Shown in pieces: positions 55,851-63,088 of a stretch of DNA of 64,000 bases (its first letter is position 1; every line of letters starts with the position of its first letter). Origin of the DNA: Paracraurococcus sp042666655 (GTDB taxonomy: Bacteria; Pseudomonadota; Alphaproteobacteria; Acetobacterales; Acetobacteraceae); assembly GCF_042666655.1 (NCBI RefSeq), contig NZ_JBHTDE010000001.1, positions 682,001 to 746,000 on the forward strand, read 5' to 3'. Both the position numbers and the translations under genes were made by a program. The notes beneath the pieces are model-generated. The model was not told the DNA's origin and ran no database searches. It saw only the letters and a list, made by a program, of their open reading frames with translations.

Positions 55851-58180
55851 CACCCCTGCAGCAGCGCCCAGACCCGCGGCGGCGTCAGCGGCATCTGCAG
55901 CGTATCGGCCGCCGCCGCATGGCCGTTGCGGGCCAGCGCATCGGCCACCGCATTCACCAGCGCCGGCGTCGCGCCGATGGTGCCGAGCTCGCCCACCCCC
56001 TTCACGCCGAGCGGATTGGTCACGCAGGGCACCGACTGGTCGAGCTTGGTGACATAGCCGGCGATCATGTCGGCCCGCGGCAGGGCATAGTCCATGAAGC
56101 TGGCGCTCAGCGGCTGGCCGGATTCCGGGTCATAGACCACCGCCTCGTACATCGCCTGGCCGAGGCCCTGCGCCGCGCCGCCGGCGATCTGGCCCTCGAC
56201 GATCAGCGGGTTCACCACCCGGCCGGCATCGTTGACCGAGGCATAGGAGACGATCTCGACATCGCCGGTGTCGGGGTCGATCTCCACCTCGCAGATATGC
56301 GTGCCGTTCGGCCAGGTCGGGCCGCCGACGCTGCTGGTGCTGTCGATGAAGATATGCTGCTGCGGCTGCTTCGCCGCCAGCTCGAACAGGCCGATCTGCT
56401 TGTCCGTGCCGGCGACGCGGAAGGCGCCGGCGACGTATTCGAGGTCGACGGCGGCGGCTTCCAGCGCCTCCGCCGCCAGGTCCTTGGCGGTGGCCACCGT
56501 CTTGTCGGAGGCGACCTTCACCGCCGAGCCCGCGGTGAACAGCGAACGCGACCCGGCGCTGCCGAAGCCGGTGCCGCGGTCGGTGTCGCCGAGCACGATG
56601 CGGATATTCTCCAGCGGCACGCCGAAGACGTCGACCGCGAGCTGCGCATAGCTGGTGGCGATGCCCTGGCCCATCTGCTGGGTGGTGGCGTAGATCTCGA
56701 TCTCGCCGCTGCCCTTCACCGCGACGGTGACGCGTTCCTCGAAGACATTGGCGCCGGTCCATTCGAGGAAGCTGGCGATGCCGCGCCCGCGCAGCTTGCC
56801 GGCGGCCTTGGAGCTTGCCTCGCGCGCCGCGAAGCCGTTCCAGTCGGCCAGCGCCAGGCCCTCATCCAGCACCTGGGCGAATTTCCCGCTGTCGTAGGTC
56901 TGCCCCATGGCGTTGGTGTAGGGCATCAGCGCCGGGTCGATCATGTTGCGGCGGCGGAGCTCGGCCTGGTCCAGCCCCATCTTGCGCGCCGCGGTGTCCA
57001 TCAGCCGCTCGATGATGTGGATCGCCTCCGGCCGCCCGGCGCCGCGATAGGGGCTGGTCGGCGCGGTGTGGCTGAGGATCGCGGTGAACTCGAAGTCGAT
57101 GGTGCGGATGTCGTAGATGCTGGTCGAGACCCACGGCCCGATCAGCAGCTGGATGGCGACGCCGGCGGGGCGGGTATAGGCGCCCATGTTGGCCAGCGTC
57201 CGCACCCGCAGCCCGGTGACCTTGCCGTTCGCGTCCAGCGCCATGGCGACCTGGCTGTCGGTGTCGCGGCCATGCGTCGCGGAGAGGAAATCCTCCATCC
57301 GCGTCGCCGCCCATTTCACCGGCCGGCCGAGCAGCTTCGAGGCATGGGCGACGACCGCATCCTCGGGGTAGGCGCCGGTCTTCATGCCGAACCCGCCGCC
57401 GACATCGCCGACCAGCACGCGCATCTTCTCGGCCGGCAGGTTCAGCACCTCGGTGCAGATCTGGTCGCGGGTGGAGGACGGCGTCTGCGTGCTCATCGTC
57501 ACCGCGATGCGGTCGGTCGCGGCGTCGTAGGAGGCGACCATGACGCGGGGCTCCATCGAGACCGGCGCCAGGCGCTGGTTGACGATGTCGAGCGTCACGA
57601 CATGCGCGGCGGCGGCGAAGGCGGCATCCGCCGCGGCGCGGTCGCCGTATTGCGTCTGCGCGACGACGTTGCCGGTCGCCGCCGGCCAGACCTGCGGCGC
57701 GCCCGGCGCGGCGGCGGCCGCGGCCGTCGTCACCGCCGGCATTTCCTCGTATTCGACCACCACCGCCTCGGCGCCGTCGCGCGCCGCGGCCATCGTCTCG
57801 CCGACCACGGCGACCACCGCCTCGCCGGCGAAGTGCGCGGCGCCCACCGCCAGCACCGGACGCGGCGGCGCGGCGAGCGGCGAGCCGTCCGGCCGCTTGA
57901 AGGGCAATTCGATGCCGAGCCGGCCGAGGCCCGCGGCTTCGAGATCGGCGCCGGTGATCACCGCCAGCACGCCGGGGGTGGCCTTGGCCTCCGTCGTGTC
58001 GATCGAGACGATCCGCGCATGCGCATGCGGCGAGCGCAGGAAGACCATGTGCGTCTGGCCGGGATGCGAGAGGTCGTCGGAGAAGGACCCCGCGCCGCGC
58101 AGCAGCGGCCCGTCCTCGATCCGCCGCACCGCCTGGCCGCTGCCGAAGCGGCCGAAGCCGCCATCCATGCCGTCTGCCAT
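55850..58180 (-). CDS. xanthine dehydrogenase/CO dehydrogenase-family molybdopterin subunit
   Basis: 776-residue catalytic large subunit of a molybdenum hydroxylase. The start is the ATG at 58180 (MADGMDGGFGRFG). Family blocks are VGGGFGMKTGAYPED, SPYRGAGRPEA (about 375), the Moco-contacting TTQQMGQGIATSYAQ and the C-terminal GVKGVGELG with the catalytic Glu (about 730). The SPYRGAGRPEA form indicates xanthine/aldehyde-oxidase-like or form II CoxL-like proteins, not true CO dehydrogenase with AYRCSFR. The small [2Fe-2S] and FAD subunits are not adjacent. It is divergent from the hydratase gene. Confidence 0.92.
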   Translation of the reverse strand: MADGMDGGFGRFGSGQAVRRIEDGPLLRGAGSFSDDLSHPGQTHMVFLRSPHAHARIVSIDTTEAKATPGVLAVITGADLEAAGLGRLGIELPFKRPDGSPLAAPPRPVLAVGAAHFAGEAVVAVVGETMAAARDGAEAVVVEYEEMPAVTTAAAAAAPGAPQVWPAATGNVVAQTQYGDRAAADAAFAAAAHVVTLDIVNQRLAPVSMEPRVMVASYDAATDRIAVTMSTQTPSSTRDQICTEVLNLPAEKMRVLVGDVGGGFGMKTGAYPEDAVVAHASKLLGRPVKWAATRMEDFLSATHGRDTDSQVAMALDANGKVTGLRVRTLANMGAYTRPAGVAIQLLIGPWVSTSIYDIRTIDFEFTAILSHTAPTSPYRGAGRPEAIHIIERLMDTAARKMGLDQAELRRRNMIDPALMPYTNAMGQTYDSGKFAQVLDEGLALADWNGFAAREASSKAAGKLRGRGIASFLEWTGANVFEERVTVAVKGSGEIEIYATTQQMGQGIATSYAQLAVDVFGVPLENIRIVLGDTDRGTGFGSAGSRSLFTAGSAVKVASDKTVATAKDLAAEALEAAAVDLEYVAGAFRVAGTDKQIGLFELAAKQPQQHIFIDSTSSVGGPTWPNGTHICEVEIDPDTGDVEIVSYASVNDAGRVVNPLIVEGQIAGGAAQGLGQAMYEAVVYDPESGQPLSASFMDYALPRADMIAGYVTKLDQSVPCVTNPLGVKGVGELGTIGATPALVNAVADALARNGHAAAADTLQMPLTPPRVWALLQG

Positions 58181-58312
58181 GATCCTGCCCTCGCTTGGTT
58201 GCGGCCAACCTATCGGCCGGCGCCCCATGGCGGCAAGCCAGGTGTCGCAAGCGGGGGGCTTCATCCCAGGCCCGTCCGCGCCCATGCTGCGGCACCGGGA
58301 AGGAACCAGCCC

Positions 58313-59065
58313 ATGACAGATACCACGCAGCAGGCCGCCGATATCCTGATGGCCGTCCGCCAGGGCGGCCCGAAGGTCGCCGGGCTCGGCGCCGCCGCGC
58401 CGCAGACCGAGGCCGCCGCCTTCGCGGTGCAGGCGGAGATCCTCAAGCGCCTCGGCGCCCGCATCGGCGGCTGGAAATGCGCCGCGCCGCCGGGCAAGCC
58501 GACCTCGGCCGCCATGCTCGACGCGGGCTTCATCCGCCCCGGACCGATGCATTGGCCGGTGCCGGCGGGCGGGCAGATCGGCATCGAGACCGAGATCGCC
58601 TTCCGCCTCGGCCGCGGCTTCCCGAAGCGCGACTCGCCCTACACGCTGGCGGAGATCCGGGACGGCATCGAAGCCGCCTTCCCGGCGGTGGAGATGGTCG
58701 CCAGCCGCTACGTCGATACGTCCAAGGTGACGCTGGCCGAGGCGATGGCCGACAGCATCGCCCATGCCGGGCTGGTGCTGGGCGCCGCGGTGCCCGGCTG
58801 GCGCGAGATGGACCTGAAGGGCCTGACGGTGAGGCAGACCTGCGGCGGCACCGTCCAGGTCGAGAAGGTCGGCGGCAACCCGTCCGGCGATCCCTTCACC
58901 CCGCTGCTCTGGCTGGCCAACTACCTGCCCAGCGTCGGGCTGGCACTGGAAGCCGGCCAGGTGGTCACCACCGGCAGCTGCACCGGGCTGCTCTACGTCG
59001 ATGGCCATCAGCGTGTCACCGGTGGCTTCGCCGGCTTCGGCGAGGTGGTCGTCGACCTTGATTGA
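58313..59065 (+). CDS. 2-keto-4-pentenoate hydratase/oxaloacrotonate decarboxylase family
   Basis: 250-residue protein with the fumarylacetoacetase C-terminal/MhpD fold. Recognisable are IGIETEIAFRLGRGFPKRD (metal-binding Glu pair), AAFPAVEMVASRY and the GQVVTTGSCTGLLYVDG end. These enzymes act in meta-cleavage pathways of aromatic compounds. It has a good ribosome-binding site (AAGGAA). It is divergent from the molybdenum hydroxylase gene and followed by an MFS carrier, suggesting uptake and breakdown of an aromatic or heterocyclic acid. Confidence 0.9.
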   Translation: MTDTTQQAADILMAVRQGGPKVAGLGAAAPQTEAAAFAVQAEILKRLGARIGGWKCAAPPGKPTSAAMLDAGFIRPGPMHWPVPAGGQIGIETEIAFRLGRGFPKRDSPYTLAEIRDGIEAAFPAVEMVASRYVDTSKVTLAEAMADSIAHAGLVLGAAVPGWREMDLKGLTVRQTCGGTVQVEKVGGNPSGDPFTPLLWLANYLPSVGLALEAGQVVTTGSCTGLLYVDGHQRVTGGFAGFGEVVVDLD

Positions 59066-60233
59066 ACCCTTGGTGTCGCGGCGGGTGCCCCTGGCGCTCG
59101 CCGCGGTGGTTGCGCTGAACCTGCCGCTCGGCACGGTCTATGCCTTCAGCGTCTTCATCCGCCCGCTGGAGGCCGAGCTCGGCCTGACCCGCGCGGCGCT
59201 TTCCGTGGTCTTCGGCCTGGCGATCCTCGGCTTCACCCTGGGGATGAATGCCGGCCCGCTGCTCTACCGACTCGCCTCGGCGCCGCTGCTGATCGCGGGC
59301 GCTGCCGGGCTGGCCGGCTTCGGCATCGTGCTGGCGGCGACGGCCGAGGGGATCGTGCAGCTCGCGCTCGGCTATGGCGCGCTGTTCGGCTTCGGCGGCG
59401 GCGTCGCCTATGTGGTGCTGCTGCAGGGCGTCAACCTGATGCTCACCGGGCGGCGCGGGCTGGTGAACGGCTTCATCGTCAGCCTCTACCCGCTGGGCGC
59501 GATGATCGGCGCGCCGGTCTTCGGCTGGGCGCTGACGGAATACGGGCTGCGCGCCACGCTGGGCGGGCTGGCGGTGACGCTGGCCGTGGCGGGGCTCGCC
59601 GGCGCGCTGCTCGCCGCGGCGTCGGGCATGCGGATGGCGGCGCCGGCCGGTGGCGTGGCGCCACCGCCGGCGGCACGGCAGCTGTCCATCTTCCTGCGGC
59701 TCTGGCTGGTCTTCTTCCTCGCCGCCGCGGCGGGGCTGACGGTGCTGGGCCAGGCCGCCGGCATGGTCGAGGCCTATGGCGGCACCAAGGCGCTGGCGCT
59801 CTCGGCCACCACCGCCATCACCGGCTGCATCGCCGCGGCGCGGATCGGCGGCGGCTGGCTGGCGGACCGCATCCCGGCGCCGCTGGTGATGGTCGCGGCC
59901 CACGTGCTGGCGCTGTCCGCCGACGTGCTGCTGGTGCTGTTCCCCGGGCCGCTGCTGGCGGTGGCGACGCTGGCGATGATCGGCATCGGCTATGGGCTGG
60001 TCAGCGGCAGCGTCGCGGCGGCCATCGGCATCTACTGGGGCGCGGCGCAGTATGGCCGGCTGGCCGGGCGGCTCTATGCCGCCTGGTGCGTCGCCGCCAT
60101 CACCCTGCCGGTGGTGGCCGGCCGGGTCTTCGACCTGACCGGCGGCTATGCCGCGGTGATCATGATCGCCACCGCCGGCAACCTGCTGGGCGTGGCGATC
60201 GCCGGCAGCCTGCCGCGGCGGGCGCAGGGCTAG
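59058..60233 (+). CDS. MFS transporter, oxalate/formate antiporter-like group
   Basis: 391-residue twelve-span carrier. PLGTVYAFSVFIRPLEAELGL in TM1-2 (quoted in part: GTVYAFSVFIRPLE) and GRRGLVNGFIVSLYPLGAMIG in mid-protein resemble OxlT-type carboxylate transporters. ARIGGGWLADRIP is the second-half MFS motif. Start uncertain: I use the TTG at 59058 (LIEPLVSRRVPL); GTG at 59073 is possible, and an ATG at 59001 would overlap the upstream gene by 65 bp. It probably transports an organic acid. Confidence 0.86.
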   Translation: MIEPLVSRRVPLALAAVVALNLPLGTVYAFSVFIRPLEAELGLTRAALSVVFGLAILGFTLGMNAGPLLYRLASAPLLIAGAAGLAGFGIVLAATAEGIVQLALGYGALFGFGGGVAYVVLLQGVNLMLTGRRGLVNGFIVSLYPLGAMIGAPVFGWALTEYGLRATLGGLAVTLAVAGLAGALLAAASGMRMAAPAGGVAPPPAARQLSIFLRLWLVFFLAAAAGLTVLGQAAGMVEAYGGTKALALSATTAITGCIAAARIGGGWLADRIPAPLVMVAAHVLALSADVLLVLFPGPLLAVATLAMIGIGYGLVSGSVAAAIGIYWGAAQYGRLAGRLYAAWCVAAITLPVVAGRVFDLTGGYAAVIMIATAGNLLGVAIAGSLPRRAQG

Positions 60234-60541
60234 AGCTCGCCCGCCAGTTCCAGCAGCTCCCGCGTCCTCGTCACGCGGGTGCCCCAGACGCGGTCGAATT
60301 CGGCGACCAGGGCGCGCAGGGCGGGGGAGGCGATGGCCGCCTCCGCCGTCGCGGCATCGGGGAATTCGTAGAAGGCGCAATGCACCTGCGGGTCGGTACG
60401 GCTCCAGCAGCGGCGGGCGCGCAGCGCGCCGAAGCCGCGCTTCGCGTCGGGCAGGTGCTCGGCGGCGTACCAGGCATCGAAGCGCGGGATGTCCGCGGCA
60501 TCCTCGACCACCGCGCGGACCATCAGCCAGGTCGTGCTCAT
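60230..60541 (-). CDS. small alpha-beta barrel (EthD/DUF4286-like) protein
   Basis: 103-residue protein predicted to form a dimeric ferredoxin-like alpha-beta barrel: STTWLMVRAVVED, FDAWYAAEHLPDAKRGFG and QVHCAFYEFPDAATAEAA. The W-Y-x2-x-H-LPD arrangement is typical of EthD and related small ligand-binding proteins. Its stop codon overlaps that of the convergent MFS gene, both using CTAG at 60230-60233. Function unknown. Confidence 0.78.
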   Translation of the reverse strand: MSTTWLMVRAVVEDAADIPRFDAWYAAEHLPDAKRGFGALRARRCWSRTDPQVHCAFYEFPDAATAEAAIASPALRALVAEFDRVWGTRVTRTRELLELAGEL

Positions 60542-61107
60542 GCCATTGCCGCCTTTTCGCCCACCGGCGGCGGCGGGATGCCATCCCGGCCGTGGCCCGC
60601 TGCGCCGCCAGGCCGGTCGGCCCGAGGTCGTGCCCTCCGCCGGGGCGGCGACATGACCATGCGCCTGCCGGCGCCGAAGCTGGCCGGCATCCTCGGCCAG
60701 CCGATTACCGCCAGGCTGGATGAGGGAAACGCCCCCGAGCTGCGCGGCCGGAAGCCAACCCGCGACGTGGCCGCGGCGCCCGGCCGGAGCAGGCTGGGAT
60801 GGCGCCGCAGCCGCCTCAATCCGCTTGAACCGGGCTCAAGCCGCCTCAATCCGGTTGAGGCCCGGACCGAGCGGCCCAAGGGCAACCACTTGGCGGCGCA
60901 GGGGAAACCGCGCAGCCGGGTTTTAGGATTGAGCGAATAAGCCGCCCGGGCGGTCCCCTGCGGGTTTCGGACAAACCCCCTCCGGCCGACGTCCCCGGAG
61001 GGCGGCGACGGGTGTTGCGGCAGGGGGAGGAGGGGCGGATGCGGCATTCATGGACTATATTCCTAAATCGCGGCAAAGGGAAGCGTTTCCGCCGGCCGCC
61101 CCCGGCC
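60542..61107. other. intergenic region with repeats and hairpins
   Basis: About 565 bp without a convincing gene. AGCCGCCTCAATCCG(C/G)TTGA occurs at 60809-60828 and 60839-60858 (30-bp period), the second copy forming CCTCAA/TTGAGG. GGGTTT-CGGAC-AAACCC (60962-60978) and CCCTCCGG/CCGGAGGG (60978-60985, 60995-61002) are stable stems. The region lies upstream of the EthD-like gene and downstream of the lipoprotein gene (both minus strand), so it may combine a terminator for the latter and a promoter for the former. Confidence 0.55.
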
Positions 61108-61620
61108 TCAGGGCCCGCTCGCCCAGCGCCGCTCGTCCGGCGTGCCGCCGGCCAGCCGCGCGCGGTCGGCCAGCCCCATCGAATCCCAGCGGCCGGACGG
61201 ATCGTCCCCGGGCGGCAATTGCCGGGCGATGCGGGCCTGCTCGGTCAGGGTCAGTTCCGACCAGAAGCGGGTCAGCCAGGGATGCTGCCGGACCGTCTGC
61301 CGCAGCTGGGCCTCGGCATCCTCCGCCGGCGCCGCGGGGCGGGCGGCCGCGGGGGCCGGCACCGGGTCGGGCCGCGGCTCCATCACCATGATGGTGGGAG
61401 GCTCGGCGGGGGGCGCCACGGCGGGCGGCGGCACGGCCGGGGGCCGCGGAGCCGGGGCGGCGGCGCGGCGCGGCGGCGGCGCCTGCTGGCCGAAGCGCTG
61501 CGGCTCGAAGATCCGGTCGAGCACGGTGACCCGGTTCATCGCCTCGCAGCCCGCCAGCGGCAGGAGCAGGCAGAGCAGGGCGACGGATCGCCGGCCGTTC
61601 GATGCAAAGGGGGCGCGCAT
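61108..61620 (-). CDS. putative outer-membrane/periplasmic lipoprotein
   Basis: 170-residue protein with a lipoprotein signal; lipobox LAGC at about residue 23 (SVALLCLLLPLAGCEAMNRV). A Pro/Ala-rich linker of about 60 residues leads to a helical C-terminal domain (AQLRQTVRQHPWLTRFWSEL through LADRARL). I do not recognise the family. I chose the ATG at 61620; a longer reading to 61827 has no signal at its start. Confidence 0.75.
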   Translation of the reverse strand: MRAPFASNGRRSVALLCLLLPLAGCEAMNRVTVLDRIFEPQRFGQQAPPPRRAAAPAPRPPAVPPPAVAPPAEPPTIMVMEPRPDPVPAPAAARPAAPAEDAEAQLRQTVRQHPWLTRFWSELTLTEQARIARQLPPGDDPSGRWDSMGLADRARLAGGTPDERRWASGP

Positions 61621-62132
61621 GATCGGCCCTAACGACCGGCGCCCGCCCGGGATGCCTGGAAGGCCGCTGGCGATGGCGCTTGACGCTTCACCTGTTGGGG
61701 CGCCCATGGCACGCAGCGTGCATACAATGTCGCATGCCCCTGGATCGTCCCGGCATCGGCAGTGGTTGCAGCCCCATCCCCGCCGGCGATCCACGGCCGC
61801 GCCGGCCTGGCCGGTCCGCGCCCGCAAGAAGGCCCGCCGGACCCAGTCCGGCGGGCAGTTTGACTTGAGGGAACGGGAGGAAGGGCATATCGCCCAGGCC
61901 CATTCCTACGCGCCATGCCGCGCCGCTGCTGTGCCGCAGCGCACGTCGCGAGGCACGACCGATCGACGCGGCTGCCGCAATTGCTGCAGTGCCCGCGAAC
62001 TTTCCGCCCTGCGATGGGTTTTCCCCGCGTCACGGATGACGCGACGTCGAGAGGACCGCATGACGCGCGCCATCCAGGCCAGCCTCGACCCCTTCCACTG
62101 CCCGCCGGCCCGGCGCTGAGGCTCCCGAACGC
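61621..62132. other. divergent intergenic region containing an isolated hairpin
   Basis: About 510 bp between the leftward lipoprotein gene and the rightward transglutaminase gene. It holds the strong hairpin at 61832-61856 and a TTGACG hexamer at 61680-61685 without a matched -10. A 71-codon minus-strand frame (61688-61903) passes through the hairpin and looks non-coding. No gene is called. Confidence 0.5.
61832..61856. terminator. perfect 10-bp hairpin with no assigned gene
   Basis: GCCCGCCGGA (61832-61841), loop CCCAG, TCCGGCGGGC (61847-61856), then AGTTTGACTT on the plus strand and CCTTCTT on the minus strand. It is terminator-like but lies in a divergent region where no annotated transcript should end. 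Confidence 0.55.
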
Positions 62133-63053
62133 ATGCCCGTCCTCACCGTCCGCCACGTCACCACCTACCGCTACCGCCAGCCGGTGGCCTTCGGCGAGCA
62201 CCGCATGATGCTCCGCCCGCGCGAGGGGCACGACCAGCGGCTGTTCGAGGCGCGGCTCGACATCACCCCGAAGCCGGCGGAGCTGCGCTGGCTGCACGAC
62301 GTGTACGGCAACAGCGTCGCCATCGCCCGCTTCGGCGGCCGGGCCAAGGAGCTGCGCTTCGACAGCGAGGTGCGGCTCGACCACCGGCCGCACAACCCGC
62401 TCGACTACCAGCTCGAGGACTATGCCAAGACCTTCCCCTTCGCCTACGGGATGGAGGAGGTGCCCGACCTGGCGCGCTCGATCGAGCGGCACTGGCGCGA
62501 CGACGAGCGCGCGGTGGACCGCTGGGCGCGGCGCTTCCTGCGCCGGGACGGCCCGACCGGGACGCTCGAGATGCTGGAGGCGATGACCCACGGCATCAAG
62601 GCGGAGCTCAGCTACATCCCGCGCCACGAGCGCGGCATCCAGGACCCGGTGAAGACGCTGCGGCTCGGCAGCGGCACCTGCCGCGACTTCGCCGTGCTGA
62701 TGATGGAGGCGGCGCGCTCGCTCGGCCTCGCCGCGCGGTTCGTCTCCGGCTACCTCTACAGCCCCGGCGTCGAGGGCCGCGGCGAGGCGCGGGTCGGCGG
62801 CGGCGCCACCCATGCCTGGGTGCGGGTCTACCTGCCCGGCGCCGGCTGGGTGGAATTCGATCCCACCAACGCGATCGTCGGCAATCGTGATCTGATCCGG
62901 GTGGCCGTCGCCCGCGATCCCGCGCATGCGCTGCCGCTGTCCGGCACCTGGACCGGATTCCCCTCCGACAGCCTCGGGATGACCGTGGATGTCGCCGTCA
63001 CCAGCGAGGCGAAGCCGGTGGTCGCGGCCCGTCCCCGCGCCGCCGCGCTTTGA
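62133..63053 (+). CDS. transglutaminase-like protein with BTA-type N-terminal domain
   Basis: 306-residue cytoplasmic protein with an N-terminal beta-sandwich (VRHVTTYRYRQPVAFGEHRM, the bacterial transglutaminase-like N-terminal region) and a papain-like transglutaminase core. The triad is visible as C183 in GSGTCRDFA, H227 in THAWVRVYL and D243 in EFDPTN. Members act as peptidases or amidases as well as transglutaminases. No alpha-E or circularly permuted ATP-grasp neighbours are in the window, but the next gene is a second family member. Confidence 0.92.
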   Translation: MPVLTVRHVTTYRYRQPVAFGEHRMMLRPREGHDQRLFEARLDITPKPAELRWLHDVYGNSVAIARFGGRAKELRFDSEVRLDHRPHNPLDYQLEDYAKTFPFAYGMEEVPDLARSIERHWRDDERAVDRWARRFLRRDGPTGTLEMLEAMTHGIKAELSYIPRHERGIQDPVKTLRLGSGTCRDFAVLMMEAARSLGLAARFVSGYLYSPGVEGRGEARVGGGATHAWVRVYLPGAGWVEFDPTNAIVGNRDLIRVAVARDPAHALPLSGTWTGFPSDSLGMTVDVAVTSEAKPVVAARPRAAAL

Positions 63054-63088
63054 TTGCATCGTTTCATCAACCGAGAGGAGATAGCGCC

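Noticed and set aside
55850..58180. True aerobic CO dehydrogenase large subunit (CoxL form I)
   Set aside because: The active-site segment reads SPYRGAGRPEA instead of AYRCSFR, and no coxS or coxM genes are adjacent.
60541..61047. 169-codon minus-strand frame upstream of the small barrel gene
   Set aside because: Pro/Arg/Gly-rich, spans several hairpins and repeats, and has no family features.
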